This document shows, piece after piece, positions 34,006-43,709 of a DNA stretch of 64,000 nt. Position numbers and translations under genes: made by a program. Position 1 is the stretch's first letter, and every line of letters begins with the position of its first letter. Source of the stretch: Candidatus Magnetocorallium paracelense (GTDB taxonomy: Bacteria > Nitrospirota > Thermodesulfovibrionia > Thermodesulfovibrionales > Magnetobacteriaceae); contig JAREWP010000077.1 in assembly GCA_029001845.1 (NCBI GenBank), forward strand, positions 1 to 64,000, read 5' to 3'. The notes under the pieces are model-generated. The model made no database searches, was not told where the DNA came from, and saw only the letters and a list, made by a program, of their open reading frames with translations.

Positions 34006-34689
34006 CTACCTTCTCCTGTCGTCAAACCTGATATATCTCTCCCACTTTAACAGAAGCTCCCTGGTAGCCCATAAATCTCCGGCGCAGTATCTGGCTATCT
34101 CATCATATCTGCCGGCCTTAAAGAGCTCTTTTACATCATAGCCTGTTATACCTTCGGACTTCGGGCTCTTAATACCCAGTGTTCTGCACCAGATATCAAG
34201 ATTGAATTTTTTCCTGAAAGCCCCGAAAAAAGAGAGCCTGTCAAAAAGATCGAGATGTTCGTCATAATAACGATTCGGCATCAAATCACGCGTAGGAGCC
34301 ACTTCGTGAACAGCACTGCGAACTAATAAAAAAGGGCAGTCAAAAGCTCTCCCATTAAAAGTTACAAACTGTTTATACTTATCGATAGTTTGCCAGAAAT
34401 CTACTAAAATATCCTTTTCCGAACCGGATTTAAAAATTATGCCATCTTCTTCAACTTCCGGAACGTGTTCATCACCACACTGAAAGTAGACGGCTCCCTT
34501 CTTTGTATCAGGATTGAGAAGCCCGATTGCAATTATCTCACCTGTATGGGGGTAAAAAGATAGGCTCTCTTTGACACTTATAACATCTTCTTCCGTTTCT
34601 GTCCATTTCAACAAATAATCCTGAATTTCAGGCTCAAGGGATTCAAAATCCTGCCCGGCTGTCTCAATATCGAAAATAATACGTGACAT
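34006..34689 (-). CDS. Predicted 3'-5' exonuclease, PolB exonuclease-like (DEDD)
   Basis: 227 residues with an RNase H-like fold. IIFDIETAG gives the first D and E, FVTFNGRAFDCPFLLVR the second acidic motif, and DEIARYCAGDLWATRELLLK the third with the downstream Asp. The GITGYDVKELFKAGRYDEIA segment matches the family of stand-alone proteins related to the exonuclease domain of family B polymerases. Likely role: single-strand DNA trimming or repair in the cytoplasm. It is isolated, 360 bases from ctpA, with a repeat element in between. The ATG at 34689 is preceded by GGAGTTAAATTGAGG-like purine-rich sequence. Confidence 0.8.
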   Translation of the reverse strand: MSRIIFDIETAGQDFESLEPEIQDYLLKWTETEEDVISVKESLSFYPHTGEIIAIGLLNPDTKKGAVYFQCGDEHVPEVEEDGIIFKSGSEKDILVDFWQTIDKYKQFVTFNGRAFDCPFLLVRSAVHEVAPTRDLMPNRYYDEHLDLFDRLSFFGAFRKKFNLDIWCRTLGIKSPKSEGITGYDVKELFKAGRYDEIARYCAGDLWATRELLLKWERYIRFDDRRR

Positions 34690-35048
34690 ATAACCTCAAT
34701 TTAACTCCTTTATAAAATCTCTGTTTTCACATTCTAAAAAACATACATAAATTGTGCCTGAAAAAACGCATGTTTCATCATACAGTCTTCAGCCTATACA
34801 CCTCAGAAAAAGATTCAAATAGAACGCAGATTTACAGGATTAGCAGGATTTTTTTATTTAACCTAATCCGACAAGCTGTCATTAAATAGGGTTGCCGGTA
34901 AAGGCAACAGGGATAAGTAAAAAATATTGTCGTCCTTTTGCACAGAATATTTTTCCTTAAGTTACTAATCTGCGTAAATCCCGAAAATCTGCGTCATCTG
35001 CGCTCTATTTTTTGCATTTTAAAATATAGTTACAAAAAAACACCATAA
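34690..35048. repeat. Inverted-end repeat between exonuclease and ctpA
   Basis: Near 34816 AAATAGAACGCAGATTTACA, and near 34970-35015 the reverse arrangement (GCGTAAATCCCGAAAATCTG, GCGCTCTATTTTT). The two ends are imperfect inverted copies enclosing about 200 bases with GGATTAGCAGGATTTTTTT. No gene. It resembles widespread ACGCAGATT-type intergenic repeats. Confidence 0.5.
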
Positions 35049-36380
35049 TCAGGCGGCGTCTGGCAGAGCCTTTATTATCTTCCAGGTTTTGAGCACCTCA
35101 ATGGCCCTTCGAAGCTGTGAATCCTCTTCCTCTTTGACTTCGAATGGAATCAGCTCTTTATCATCACTATTATCGTCCGTTTTATCGACAGGTTTTTCGC
35201 CATCCTCTGTTTCCTCATTCTCTAAATGACCTTTAAGGTCCTTCTCTCTGATGACTGAAAGTAAATTTTCATTGTCACCTTTCGGTTCCAGTTTAACGAG
35301 TATATCCGGAGTGATTCCGGTACTCTGTATGGAAACACCTGACGGCGTATAGTATATAGCTGTAGTCAGCCTCAGACCTGCTCCTTCGCTCAAAGGCAGA
35401 ATGCTCTGTACCGATCCTTTACCAAAGGTGCTTGTACCAACAAGAAGCGCTCTTTTCCAGTCCTTCAGAGCTCCCGATACGATTTCCGATGCGCTTGCGC
35501 TTCCCTGATTGATTAAAACGACGAGGGGTAAATTTTCGGTCACATCGTCTTCCTGTGTATGAAACTCAGTCTTATCGCCGGTCCTTCCTTTAATGTACAC
35601 AACCAGTTTATTTGGAGGAAGGAAGTAATCGGAAACACTGACTGCCGCGTGTAACAGACCTCCGGGATTGTTCCTGAGATCAAGTATTAAAGAATCCACA
35701 CCATCCTCTTTAAGGGCTTCAATAGCATTGCCAAGATCCTTCTCCGTTCTTTCCTGAAATTGTAAAATCTTAATATAACCAATAGATTCTTCGATTACTT
35801 TATGCTTAACGCTTTTTACTTTTATTATATCCCTTGTTATCGTAAAATTCCTGGTCTCTTTCCAACCCTCCCTGATAATCGTTATGGTCACATCTGTGCC
35901 TTTTTGACCTCTCATTTTATGCACGGCCTCCATTAACGTCATATCCTTTGTCTGTTCGCCTTCCACTTCCAGAATTTTATCGCCGGCTTTTATACCGGCT
36001 CTGAAAGCAGGCGTATCCTCTATCGGAGCAATAACGGTTAAAATACCTTTTTTAATTCCTATCTGTATACCCAGCCCGCCGAACTCACCCTTTGTATCCA
36101 CCTGCATCTCTTTATAAATATCGGGTGTCATAAAACTTGAATGAGGATCCAAAGAATTCACCATGCCCCTGGCGGCTCCATAGATTAGTTCTTTTATTTC
36201 CACTTCTTCAACATAATTCTTTTTAATAATACTCAGTACCTCTGTAAAAATCTTCAATTCCTGATAGATAGCCTCTTCTGCTATAACGGTATTGACCGCC
36301 CATCTACCCAATACTACTACCGAAATTGACAGAGATAAAATAAATGACCACATAAAAAACTTTTTTACTGTTCTATACAT
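35049..36380 (-). CDS. ctpA: C-terminal processing protease, S41 family
   Basis: 443 residues. An N-terminal membrane anchor (FMWSFILSLSISVVVLGRWA) is followed by LKIFTEVLSIIKKNYVEEVE and LIYGAARGMVNSLDPHSSF, then a PDZ domain (GGLGIQIGIKKGILTVIAPI to GDKILEVEG). The protease core has LILDLRNNPGGLL, the nucleophile in GSASASEIVSGAL and the general-base Lys in GTSTFGKGSVQSI. It degrades periplasmic proteins with apolar C-termini, often acting on cell-wall hydrolases. An acidic linker (TEDGEKPVDKTDDNSDDK) precedes the C-terminus. It is the last gene of hisD-ftsE-ftsX-envC-ctpA, 41 bases after envC. Confidence 0.93.
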   Translation of the reverse strand: MYRTVKKFFMWSFILSLSISVVVLGRWAVNTVIAEEAIYQELKIFTEVLSIIKKNYVEEVEIKELIYGAARGMVNSLDPHSSFMTPDIYKEMQVDTKGEFGGLGIQIGIKKGILTVIAPIEDTPAFRAGIKAGDKILEVEGEQTKDMTLMEAVHKMRGQKGTDVTITIIREGWKETRNFTITRDIIKVKSVKHKVIEESIGYIKILQFQERTEKDLGNAIEALKEDGVDSLILDLRNNPGGLLHAAVSVSDYFLPPNKLVVYIKGRTGDKTEFHTQEDDVTENLPLVVLINQGSASASEIVSGALKDWKRALLVGTSTFGKGSVQSILPLSEGAGLRLTTAIYYTPSGVSIQSTGITPDILVKLEPKGDNENLLSVIREKDLKGHLENEETEDGEKPVDKTDDNSDDKELIPFEVKEEEDSQLRRAIEVLKTWKIIKALPDAA

Positions 36381-36421
36381 TGACTCTATCCTCCATTATT
36401 GGTTTGTTAATCTCATAATAA

Positions 36422-37549
36422 TCAATTCTGCTTCACTAACCATCTTGCCGGGTTTATCGGCTTTCCTTTATATCTCACTTCAAAATAGATTCCCTTGCCA
36501 TTTAATGTAGTCGATTTTCCGGATTTACCTAAAATATCGCTCATCTTTATAACGTCTCCTGTCTTGGAAACGATTTTGCTCAAATTGGCGTAAACCGTAT
36601 GATACCCCTCTCCGTGGTTTATAATTACTACCTTACCAAGTCCCTTAAATAACTCGGCGAATACAACTTTTCCTTGATAAACAGCCTTTACGTTTTCATC
36701 TTTTTTTGTACTTATATAAATACCGTTTCTGAAAACCGGTGTTTTAAAACGCGGATCTTTATGAGTACCGTATGGTATGGCCAGCCTGCCGTCAACCGGC
36801 CAGTGAAGTTTACCCTTCATCTTATAGAAGTTCCTGCCTTTGAAAATGACACTTCTCTTATCCCTTGCGATCAGCTCCTTTATTTTTGACGACGTTTCAT
36901 TCAGGTCTTTGAGCATGGCGGAATAAAGCATCTGTTTCTTTTTAACCGATAAAAGGAGATAATCTTTCTCTTTTCTCTTTTTATGGAGAGTTTTCTCAGT
37001 TGACTTAAATTTAGCAGTCTTTGACTTTAAATCGCTTTGAAGATCGCTTAATTCCTTCTCTTTTTTTGAAAGAGCATTCAAAACATCTTTATATTTAATG
37101 ATCTTTTCATATTCATGCTCTGAAATTTTGGTAAGATATCTGTTTAAACGTAATAACTGAAAGAAATCTTCGGAATTTACGATAATCATTAATCTGTCGA
37201 TCATGTTTCCGTATTTCTGCATTGCTCTCAATTTTCCCTTTAGACTCGATCTTTGTCCCTGTAAAGCCTTATCAATAGATATAAGTTCGCTCTTTACGGA
37301 TTGAATTTTGTTTTTAATCGTTCCTAACTCTCTTTTTTGCCTTTTAATTTTTTTATTAATCTTATTGAGCTCTTTCTCTACCTTATCGATGTCGTCGACA
37401 ATAGTCGTCTCTTTTTTTTTGGCCTTTCTTAACTTATCTTTATTTAACTCGATCTCTTTTTGAATCTTTAAATATTTTGCCTTCGATGTTTCCGCAATCG
37501 CCGATGAATGAACTAAAAGAAGCAGAATTGTCAGTGCAATTATTTTCAT
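36422..37549 (-). CDS. envC: EnvC-like murein hydrolase activator (coiled coil plus degenerate LytM)
   Basis: 375 residues with a signal peptide (MKIIALTILLLLVHSSAIAE), about 200 residues of coiled coil (KEKELSDLQSDLKSKTAKFK), and a C-terminal LytM/M23 domain: RNGIYISTKKDENVKAVYQG, VVIINHGEGYHTVYANL, KGIYFEVRYKGKPINPARWL. In active M23 enzymes the first motif has HxGxD and the last HLHFE; here they read NGIYIS and GIYFE, so zinc ligands are missing. This is the state of EnvC, which activates amidases instead of cutting. It lies two bases after ftsX, the genetic partner that controls EnvC through ATP hydrolysis. Confidence 0.85.
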   Translation of the reverse strand: MKIIALTILLLLVHSSAIAETSKAKYLKIQKEIELNKDKLRKAKKKETTIVDDIDKVEKELNKINKKIKRQKRELGTIKNKIQSVKSELISIDKALQGQRSSLKGKLRAMQKYGNMIDRLMIIVNSEDFFQLLRLNRYLTKISEHEYEKIIKYKDVLNALSKKEKELSDLQSDLKSKTAKFKSTEKTLHKKRKEKDYLLLSVKKKQMLYSAMLKDLNETSSKIKELIARDKRSVIFKGRNFYKMKGKLHWPVDGRLAIPYGTHKDPRFKTPVFRNGIYISTKKDENVKAVYQGKVVFAELFKGLGKVVIINHGEGYHTVYANLSKIVSKTGDVIKMSDILGKSGKSTTLNGKGIYFEVRYKGKPINPARWLVKQN

Positions 37550-37551
37550 TA

Positions 37552-38418
37552 TCAGTATTTGAGCTTACCAATGGCAAAGGCGGCTCCAGGCAGGCCTAAA
37601 ACAGATCCGAAAAGAGGTAGTGTATAGATATAATGTAAGGGCACATCGATAAAAGAAAGAACAGGAACTACCATGATCAATCTTTGAATTATAAAGTAAT
37701 AAACTCCAAAAAACATCATAGCGGCAAATATTCCGCCGAATAATCCGATTAATAAACCTTCAAAAAGAAATGGCATTCTTATAAAAACCTTTGAAGCCCC
37801 CAGTAATTTAAATACTTCTATCTCTTCCTTATGTCTGTAAAAGAGTATCTTCACTGTACTGTAAGAGATAAAGAGTATAGCAAAGAAAAAAACCGCGCCA
37901 ACTGTAAAACCCAATACTCTCAAAGCATCTTTTAATGAGTAAACGGACTCCATAATGCTTCCTCCGTACTCTATATCGCTGATTCCTTGAACGGCTTTTA
38001 GTTCATTCAGGAAACTTTTAACAGACTCAACTGGAAAATCTCCCTCTTTCAGTTTGACATCTATCGATGAAAACAACGGATTTTCGTCAATACCTTCCAA
38101 AATATAACCTGCCTCACCAAGAGTAACCTTCAGCTCGTTCAGGGCCTCTTTCTTTGAAATTCTTCTGATGCTTTTGACGAGTTCGTGAGATTTTATTATT
38201 TTCTCAATATTATTAATTTCCACTTCATCTGCTGAATCGTTAAGATAAACCATTACAGTTAATTTTTCGGGAAGTCTTTTTGACAACATCTCAACATTAT
38301 AAATAACCATAAAAACGGAAAAAAGAATAAAAAGACCTGTTGCAATAGAAATTACGGAAAGAATATTAATCCATTTCTCGTTTTTTATACTCTGAATGGC
38401 AAGCCTGAATGAAAACAT
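37552..38418 (-). CDS. ftsX: Cell-division ABC permease FtsX
   Basis: 288 residues. Membrane helix 1 is at about 20-45 (ILSVISIATGLFILFSVFMV), followed by a periplasmic loop of about 120 residues (KLTVMVYLNDSADEVEINNI, VQGISDIEYG) that in the family binds EnvC-type activators. Three C-terminal helices (LGFTVGAVFFFAILFISYST, LLIGLFGGIFAAMMFFGVYY and the last near 262-285) complete the fold. The start codon overlaps the ftsE stop by one base. FtsX with FtsE switches peptidoglycan hydrolysis on at the septum. Confidence 0.92.
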   Translation of the reverse strand: MFSFRLAIQSIKNEKWINILSVISIATGLFILFSVFMVIYNVEMLSKRLPEKLTVMVYLNDSADEVEINNIEKIIKSHELVKSIRRISKKEALNELKVTLGEAGYILEGIDENPLFSSIDVKLKEGDFPVESVKSFLNELKAVQGISDIEYGGSIMESVYSLKDALRVLGFTVGAVFFFAILFISYSTVKILFYRHKEEIEVFKLLGASKVFIRMPFLFEGLLIGLFGGIFAAMMFFGVYYFIIQRLIMVVPVLSFIDVPLHYIYTLPLFGSVLGLPGAAFAIGKLKY

Positions 38419-39080
38419 CAGCCCCTTTCCTCTCTTACGATATTACCGTTATCAAGATAAAAAACCCTTTTCCCTGTATTTAAAAAAAGATTTCTGTTAT
38501 GAGTGGCTATGAGAATTGTAGTTCCCTTAGCGTTTATTTCTTTAAATAATCTCATTATTCCCTCTTCATTATCAATATCGAGATTTCCTGTCGGTTCGTC
38601 AGCCAACATTAAAGAGGGTTCACCAATCACGGCTCGTGCAAAAGTTATTCTCTGCTGCTCTCCACCGGACAATTCAAGAGGGTAACTGTCCGATTTATGT
38701 CTGAGGTTAACCATTTTCAGTACTGAAAAAACCTTTTCCCTTATGTCGCTCTCGGGAAAACCTCTTATCCTGAGGGCCAAAGCAACATTATCGAATACCG
38801 TTCTGTTGGAGAGAAGCTTAAAGTCCTGAAAAACAAAACCGATATTTCTTCTTAAAAATGGAATGCTCGATTCCTTCAGGTGGGAGATATCAAAGCCTGC
38901 AACCGAAATATAGCCTTCATCCGGTTTTTCGGCCATATAAATCAGTTTTAAAAGAGTAGACTTACCGGCCCCGCTGGAACCGGCCAGAAATACCATTTCA
39001 CCTTTATTAATATTTAAGGTTATACTTCTAAGTGCTTTTAAGTTTTTATAATATTTTGAAACGTTTTCCAGCTTTACCAT
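38418..39080 (-). CDS. ftsE: Cell-division ABC ATPase FtsE
   Basis: 220 residues, the normal length. Walker A is [18 protein letters not shown], the Q-loop [19 protein letters not shown], the ABC signature [15 protein letters not shown], Walker [13 protein letters not shown], and the H-loop [11 protein letters not shown]. It forms the FtsEX complex with the next gene, which it overlaps by one base. Its start lies three bases after the hisD stop. Confidence 0.95.
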   Translation of the reverse strand: MVKLENVSKYYKNLKALRSITLNINKGEMVFLAGSSGAGKSTLLKLIYMAEKPDEGYISVAGFDISHLKESSIPFLRRNIGFVFQDFKLLSNRTVFDNVALALRIRGFPESDIREKVFSVLKMVNLRHKSDSYPLELSGGEQQRITFARAVIGEPSLMLADEPTGNLDIDNEEGIMRLFKEINAKGTTILIATHNRNLFLNTGKRVFYLDNGNIVREERG

Positions 39081-39083
39081 TTG

Positions 39084-40370
39084 TCAGTTATCGAAGGAAT
39101 CCAGCCTTACTCTGATAGAATTCCCGTGAGCCTCGAGACCTTCTATATCGGCAATATGTTTTACGGACTCGGCAATATCGAAAAAACCCTCTTTAGAAAA
39201 ATGAAGGAGACTGGACCTTTTAATAAAATCGTACACACCAAGGGGAGAAAAAAATCTGGCCGTACCCCCTGTAGGCAGAACATGGTTGGGACCAGCCGAA
39301 TAATCGCCCAGCGGTTCAGGCGTCCATTCACCGACAAATACGGCCCCTGCGTTTTTTACGAGATGTAACATACTCATAGGATCGAAAATCATTATTTCGA
39401 GATGTTCGGGAGCAACGAGATTGGAATAATCGAATGCACTGTGTATGTCTTTACTTAAAATCAAGGCGCCGTAATTATCAAGAGATTTTGAGGCAATATC
39501 CACTCTTTTCAGTAACCTGAGCTGTCTTTCCAACTCTTTTTTTACTGAATGAATCAGTTCTTCTGAAGGAGTTATCAATATGGACGAAGCCATCTCGTCA
39601 TGCTCGGCCTGACTAAGCATATCGGCGGCAACAAATGAAGGATTTGAAGAAGAATCGGCAATTATCAATATTTCCGAAGGACCGGCGATCATATCTATAT
39701 CCACCTCTCCAAAAACCTCTCTTTTTGCCATGGCTACATATATATTGCCGGGACCTACGATTTTATCGACTTTATTAATACTCTCCGTCCCGTAAGCCAG
39801 AGCCGCAACTGCCTGAGCGCCCCCTATTGTGTATACTTCATCGATTCCAAGCATTTCGACGGCAGCCATTACATATGGGTTAATCTCGCCGCCCGGGGTT
39901 GGGACGCATAATGCTATCTCTTTCACCCCTGCTACCTGCGCGGGAATAACATTCATTAATACAGTCGACGGATAGGCTGCGCTTCCGCCTGGAACATATA
40001 CACCTGCTCTTTCCAAGGGTCTGATAATCTGACCGGTCACCGCTCCGTCTTTCTCGAGCATCCATGTCTCCTCTTTCTGATTCTCGTGAAATCTTACAAT
40101 ACGCTCTTTGGAAATAAGGAGAGATTTCCTGAACGATTCATCTACATTTTTTGCCGATTCTTTAATTTTACTCTCAGACAGCCTCAAACTTTCCAATTCG
40201 ACATTATCGAACCTCTTTGTATATTTCTTAAGGGCGCTGTCGCCCATTAATTTAACCTCGTCTATTATTTCCGTGACTATTCTCGTTATTTCTTTGTCAC
40301 TGCCGGTAGCCCTCTTTTTAAGAAGGCTTAAAAAATCTTCAAATCGAACTTGATCCCTTATTATTCTCAA
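39084..40370 (-). CDS. hisD: Histidinol dehydrogenase
   Basis: 428 residues. Characteristic motifs are VYVPGGSAAYPSTVLMNVIP, GAQAVAALAYGTESI, KIVGPGNIYVAMAKREVFG, DMIAGPSEILIIADS, SQAEHDEMASSILIT with catalytic Glu-His, APEHLEIM, and PNHVLPTGGTARFFSPLGVY. It catalyses the last two oxidation steps of histidine synthesis. It leads the ftsEX-envC-ctpA operon and is the only his gene visible, so histidine genes are dispersed in this genome. AAAAGGAGCAG precedes the ATG at 40370. Confidence 0.95.
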   Translation of the reverse strand: MRIIRDQVRFEDFLSLLKKRATGSDKEITRIVTEIIDEVKLMGDSALKKYTKRFDNVELESLRLSESKIKESAKNVDESFRKSLLISKERIVRFHENQKEETWMLEKDGAVTGQIIRPLERAGVYVPGGSAAYPSTVLMNVIPAQVAGVKEIALCVPTPGGEINPYVMAAVEMLGIDEVYTIGGAQAVAALAYGTESINKVDKIVGPGNIYVAMAKREVFGEVDIDMIAGPSEILIIADSSSNPSFVAADMLSQAEHDEMASSILITPSEELIHSVKKELERQLRLLKRVDIASKSLDNYGALILSKDIHSAFDYSNLVAPEHLEIMIFDPMSMLHLVKNAGAVFVGEWTPEPLGDYSAGPNHVLPTGGTARFFSPLGVYDFIKRSSLLHFSKEGFFDIAESVKHIADIEGLEAHGNSIRVRLDSFDN

Positions 40371-40534
40371 AATAATATCTGCTCCTTTTGTTGACCTTAG
40401 AAAATCGAAATACAGTTTAAATTATATAGGTTAGATTATAATACTACTATGTTAAAAATGTATGCAAGTTTCAGGTGTTGGGTAATGACTGCGGGACAGT
40501 AAAGGAAGAGGAATATGAGAAGTAAAAGAATTTA

Positions 40535-40610
<76 letters not shown>

Positions 40611-40641
40611 ACATCCATATTTAACAATTTTCTTAAATTAT

Positions 40642-42237
40642 ATGTCAAGTATGAAAATATCTGTAATAACCGTTTTTTTAAAAAAATACCGGTACTCAAT
40701 TTTATCGGGAGTGCTCCTTCTGCTATGTTTCCCCGGTTTTAATCTCTCCTTTATTGCCTGGTTTGCCCTTGTACCCTTTCTTTTTTCGATTTTAACAAGT
40801 AACAATCGAATTTTTGCACTTAAATCCGGTTTATTGACAGGGACAATTTTGTTTTTCGGAACACAGTACTGGATATATCATTCAATCAACCATTTCGGTA
40901 ATATCCCCTTTGTATCGAGCATTTCAATTGTCCTTTTATTATCTCTCTATCAGGGATTCTATATTGCTCTATTCGGTTTTCTCACGCAAATATACTATGG
41001 AAAACATAGATCAAAGGCTTTACTGCTCACTCCTTTTCTCTGGTCGGGACTTGAATATATTAAGAGCTTCCTCTTTACCGGCTTTCCATGGACTCTGCTC
41101 GGACACAGCCAGTTTACGTTTCTCCATATCATTCAAATAGTCGACATTACCGGCGTATACGGTATATCGTTCCTTATTCTTTTTTCAAATACAGTGATTA
41201 CTGAAGTTCTTTTGTACTTCTCTTATTTGTGGGGGAGAGAGAAATGTTCGGCTTTGGAAATTAAAACCATAAAGGGACATGTAATTATCTTATTCATCAT
41301 CTTCTTTGTGGTATTAACCTATGGCGGAATCAGATTAAATTCCTGTTCACAAAGCGGAGACAGGATAAAAATAAGCATCATTCAGGGAAATATCGAGCAG
41401 AACAGGAAATGGAATAAACAATATAAGGAAGAGGTTGTTGAAATATATAAATCTCTGACAATGGAAGCTTTAAAGGAGGGTCCCCGTTTAGTAGTGTGGC
41501 CTGAAACGTCACTACCCTTTTTTTTCGGCACAGAGAAGGATTATACCGGGGATTTAAGGGATTTCCAAAAAAAAACCGATAGTTATTTACTTTTTGGGAC
41601 CGTATTAATTAAAGAGAGTCCTGACAGAAGAGCCCTGGTTACAAATAGTTCGATACTACTCTCATCTAATGGAAAAACAGTATATAATTATGATAAAATA
41701 CATTTAGTCCCTTTCGGTGAATACGTTCCCTTTAGGAAACTCTTCTTTTTTATCAATAAAATTGTTGAATCCATTGGGGATTTTGCGCCTGGCACGAATA
41801 CTTCTCCTGCCGACACCAAAATCGGAAAATTCGCCGTCCCTGTTTGCTATGAAATAATCTTTCCCCGGCTGGTCGGAAGTTTCTATAAAAATGGCGGAGA
41901 CTTTATGGTTAATATAACCAATGACGCATGGTTTGGAAAGACTAATGGACCTCATCAGCATTTTATTATCTCAATCTTCAGAGCCATTGAGAACAGAAAG
42001 CCTCTTATAAGGGCGGCAAATACGGGAATATCGGGATTCGTAGATACAAAGGGAAGAATTATCGCCAATACAGGATTATTCGAAAGAAAGGTATTGACCT
42101 GTGAAATAGTAAAAAATAACGAGATTACCATATATACATCATATGGTGACGTTTTTGCCCAAATTTGCAATATATTAAACGTATTTTTTCTCTTTTACCT
42201 GTTTTTGACAAGGCGAAAAGAGAATTATCGAAAATAA
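40642..42237 (+). CDS. lnt: Apolipoprotein N-acyltransferase
   Basis: 531 residues. Six or more N-terminal membrane helices (LCFPGFNLSFIAWFALVPFL onward) precede a periplasmic nitrilase-fold domain: IQGNIEQNRKW, VVWPETSLPFFF with the catalytic Glu, YNYDKIHLVPFGEYVPF with the Lys, FAVPVCYEIIFP with the Cys. A final helix (FAQICNILNVFFLFYLFL) ends the protein. It adds the third acyl chain to lipoproteins, evidence of an outer-membrane lipoprotein pathway. The start could be 40642 or the second ATG at 40651; neither has a clear ribosome site. Confidence 0.92.
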   Translation: MSSMKISVITVFLKKYRYSILSGVLLLLCFPGFNLSFIAWFALVPFLFSILTSNNRIFALKSGLLTGTILFFGTQYWIYHSINHFGNIPFVSSISIVLLLSLYQGFYIALFGFLTQIYYGKHRSKALLLTPFLWSGLEYIKSFLFTGFPWTLLGHSQFTFLHIIQIVDITGVYGISFLILFSNTVITEVLLYFSYLWGREKCSALEIKTIKGHVIILFIIFFVVLTYGGIRLNSCSQSGDRIKISIIQGNIEQNRKWNKQYKEEVVEIYKSLTMEALKEGPRLVVWPETSLPFFFGTEKDYTGDLRDFQKKTDSYLLFGTVLIKESPDRRALVTNSSILLSSNGKTVYNYDKIHLVPFGEYVPFRKLFFFINKIVESIGDFAPGTNTSPADTKIGKFAVPVCYEIIFPRLVGSFYKNGGDFMVNITNDAWFGKTNGPHQHFIISIFRAIENRKPLIRAANTGISGFVDTKGRIIANTGLFERKVLTCEIVKNNEITIYTSYGDVFAQICNILNVFFLFYLFLTRRKENYRK

Positions 42238-42261
42238 AGAAACAAGCAGGAGGTCGAAATA

Positions 42262-43372
42262 ATGCTTCTATATGAAGAACTAAACGAGAAAATCAAAAAA
42301 TTAACGGAAAAGACGGATGAATTACGAGGTTATCTTTGAAATAGACAATCTTAAAAAGGAGGTTCTGGAAATAGACAATGAAGCGCAGAAAAAAGAAGTC
42401 TGGTCTTCATATGAAAAGTTCAATAAGCTCAAAAAAAGAAAAAATAATATTGAAAATATTATAAAATCCTTTGACAGCGTCAGGGAAAATGTTTTATACC
42501 TGAGCGACTCCATTTCGATACTGAAAGAGGAAGGAGGAGAGCTTTTTGTCGAAGAAATTAAGGATAAATTAAAGACGACAGAGAAAAACATAGATAATCT
42601 CGAAATAAAACACCTCTTTTCAAACGAACTGGACAGTCAAAATGTTATTTTAGAGATACATCCAGGGGCCGGAGGTACGGAGAGTCAGGATTGGGCTCAA
42701 ATGTTGATGAGAATGTATTTGAGATGGGCTGAATCTAACGGATACAATGCTGAAATCATGGACCTTCTTTCAGGAGACGAAGCCGGAATAAAGAGCGCCA
42801 CTGTAATCGTATCCGGTTCTTATCCCTATGGTTACCTCAAATCGGAGAGAGGCGTACATAGACTTGTAAGGATTTCTCCCTATGATTCGAATAACAGAAG
42901 ACACACTTCTTTCGCCGCTGTTCTTGTCTATCCCGAGGTAGAGGACGATATTAAAATCGATATAAACGACGATGATATAAGAATAGACACCTTCAGGGCC
43001 TCCGGCGCCGGAGGTCAACATGTTAATAAAGTCTCTTCAGCGGTTCGTATTACTCACCGTCCTACGGGAATAGTGGTATCCTGTCAGAATGAGAGATCTC
43101 AACACAAAAATAAAGAACGTGCTTTTAAAATACTGAAGTCCCGTCTTTATGATTTAAAAATAATGGAACATGAGAAGAAAATGGATGGAATAATAGGTGA
43201 TAAAATGGAAATACAGTGGGGCAGTCAAATCAGATCCTATGTGCTCCATCCTTACAGAATGGTAAAGGACAGGAGAACAGGTTATGAATCAGGTAATGTA
43301 GACGCTGTTCTCGATGGTGAACTTGATAACTTTATCAGAGAGTATTTGCTTTTAAAAACAGATTTCGATTGA
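42262..43372 (+). CDS. prfB: Peptide chain release factor 2, with programmed +1 frameshift
   Basis: Translation starts at 42262 after CAGGAGG and runs 25 codons ([20 protein letters not shown], then LRGYL) to TGA 42337-42339. A +1 shift at CTTTGA continues in the long frame with [20 protein letters not shown] to 43372. Domain landmarks: the stop-codon recognition loop [14 protein letters not shown], where the usual RF2 tripeptide SPF is SPY, and [20 protein letters not shown] with the GGQ hydrolysis motif. It releases peptides at UGA and UAA. A simple ORF call from 42317 would miss the true N-terminus. It lies between lnt and dnaA. Confidence 0.94.
42325..42340 (+). promoter_or_regulatory. 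RF2 programmed frameshift site
   Basis: CGAGGTTATCTTTGAA: an internal ribosome-site-like GAGG just upstream of CTT TGA, the classical arrangement (SD-like element, CUU slippery codon, UGA stop). Low RF2 lets ribosomes slip to UUU and make the full protein. Confidence 0.9.
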
Positions 43373-43709
43373 TGATTCAATGACATTAATTTAAGGAACA
43401 AAGCATCTTCCACACTATCTATACTTGATTACTATTAATTACTATTATTTTTATAAAAAACTAGTCGTATTAGTAGTGGCTGATAATTTGTTGAAAAACG
43501 GCATAACAATTTGATTTTAAAATGTTTTTCTTATTTATATCTTATTAGTAACCTGAGCTGTTATAATGATTTTTAACAAGATTCGGTCGTTTTTATAGAA
43601 AAGCCGTTTTTTTTACAAATAAGTAACATACGGGTTTTAAAGGTTAAACAATTTTTCTCTGAGTTATTAACATTTGTTAATAAATTGTAAGTAAACAGGT
43701 AGATAAATT
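43373..43709 (+). promoter_or_regulatory. Region upstream of dnaA with DnaA-box-like palindrome
   Basis: 337 bases, very A+T-rich. Near 43378-43412 lies a fragment of the ATTAA.TTAAGGA repeat family (see 63437). Just before dnaA, TTATTAACA at 43664-43672 and TGTTAATAA at 43675-43683 are exact inverted copies with a 2-base spacer; each differs from the DnaA box TTATCCACA at two positions. Probable autoregulatory or origin-associated sites. Confidence 0.45.

Noticed and set aside
42317-43372. prfB starting at the ATG at 42317
   Set aside because: The upstream codons with ribosome site and the CTTTGA shift site match RF2 regulation; 42317 lies inside the first frame's coding region in another phase.
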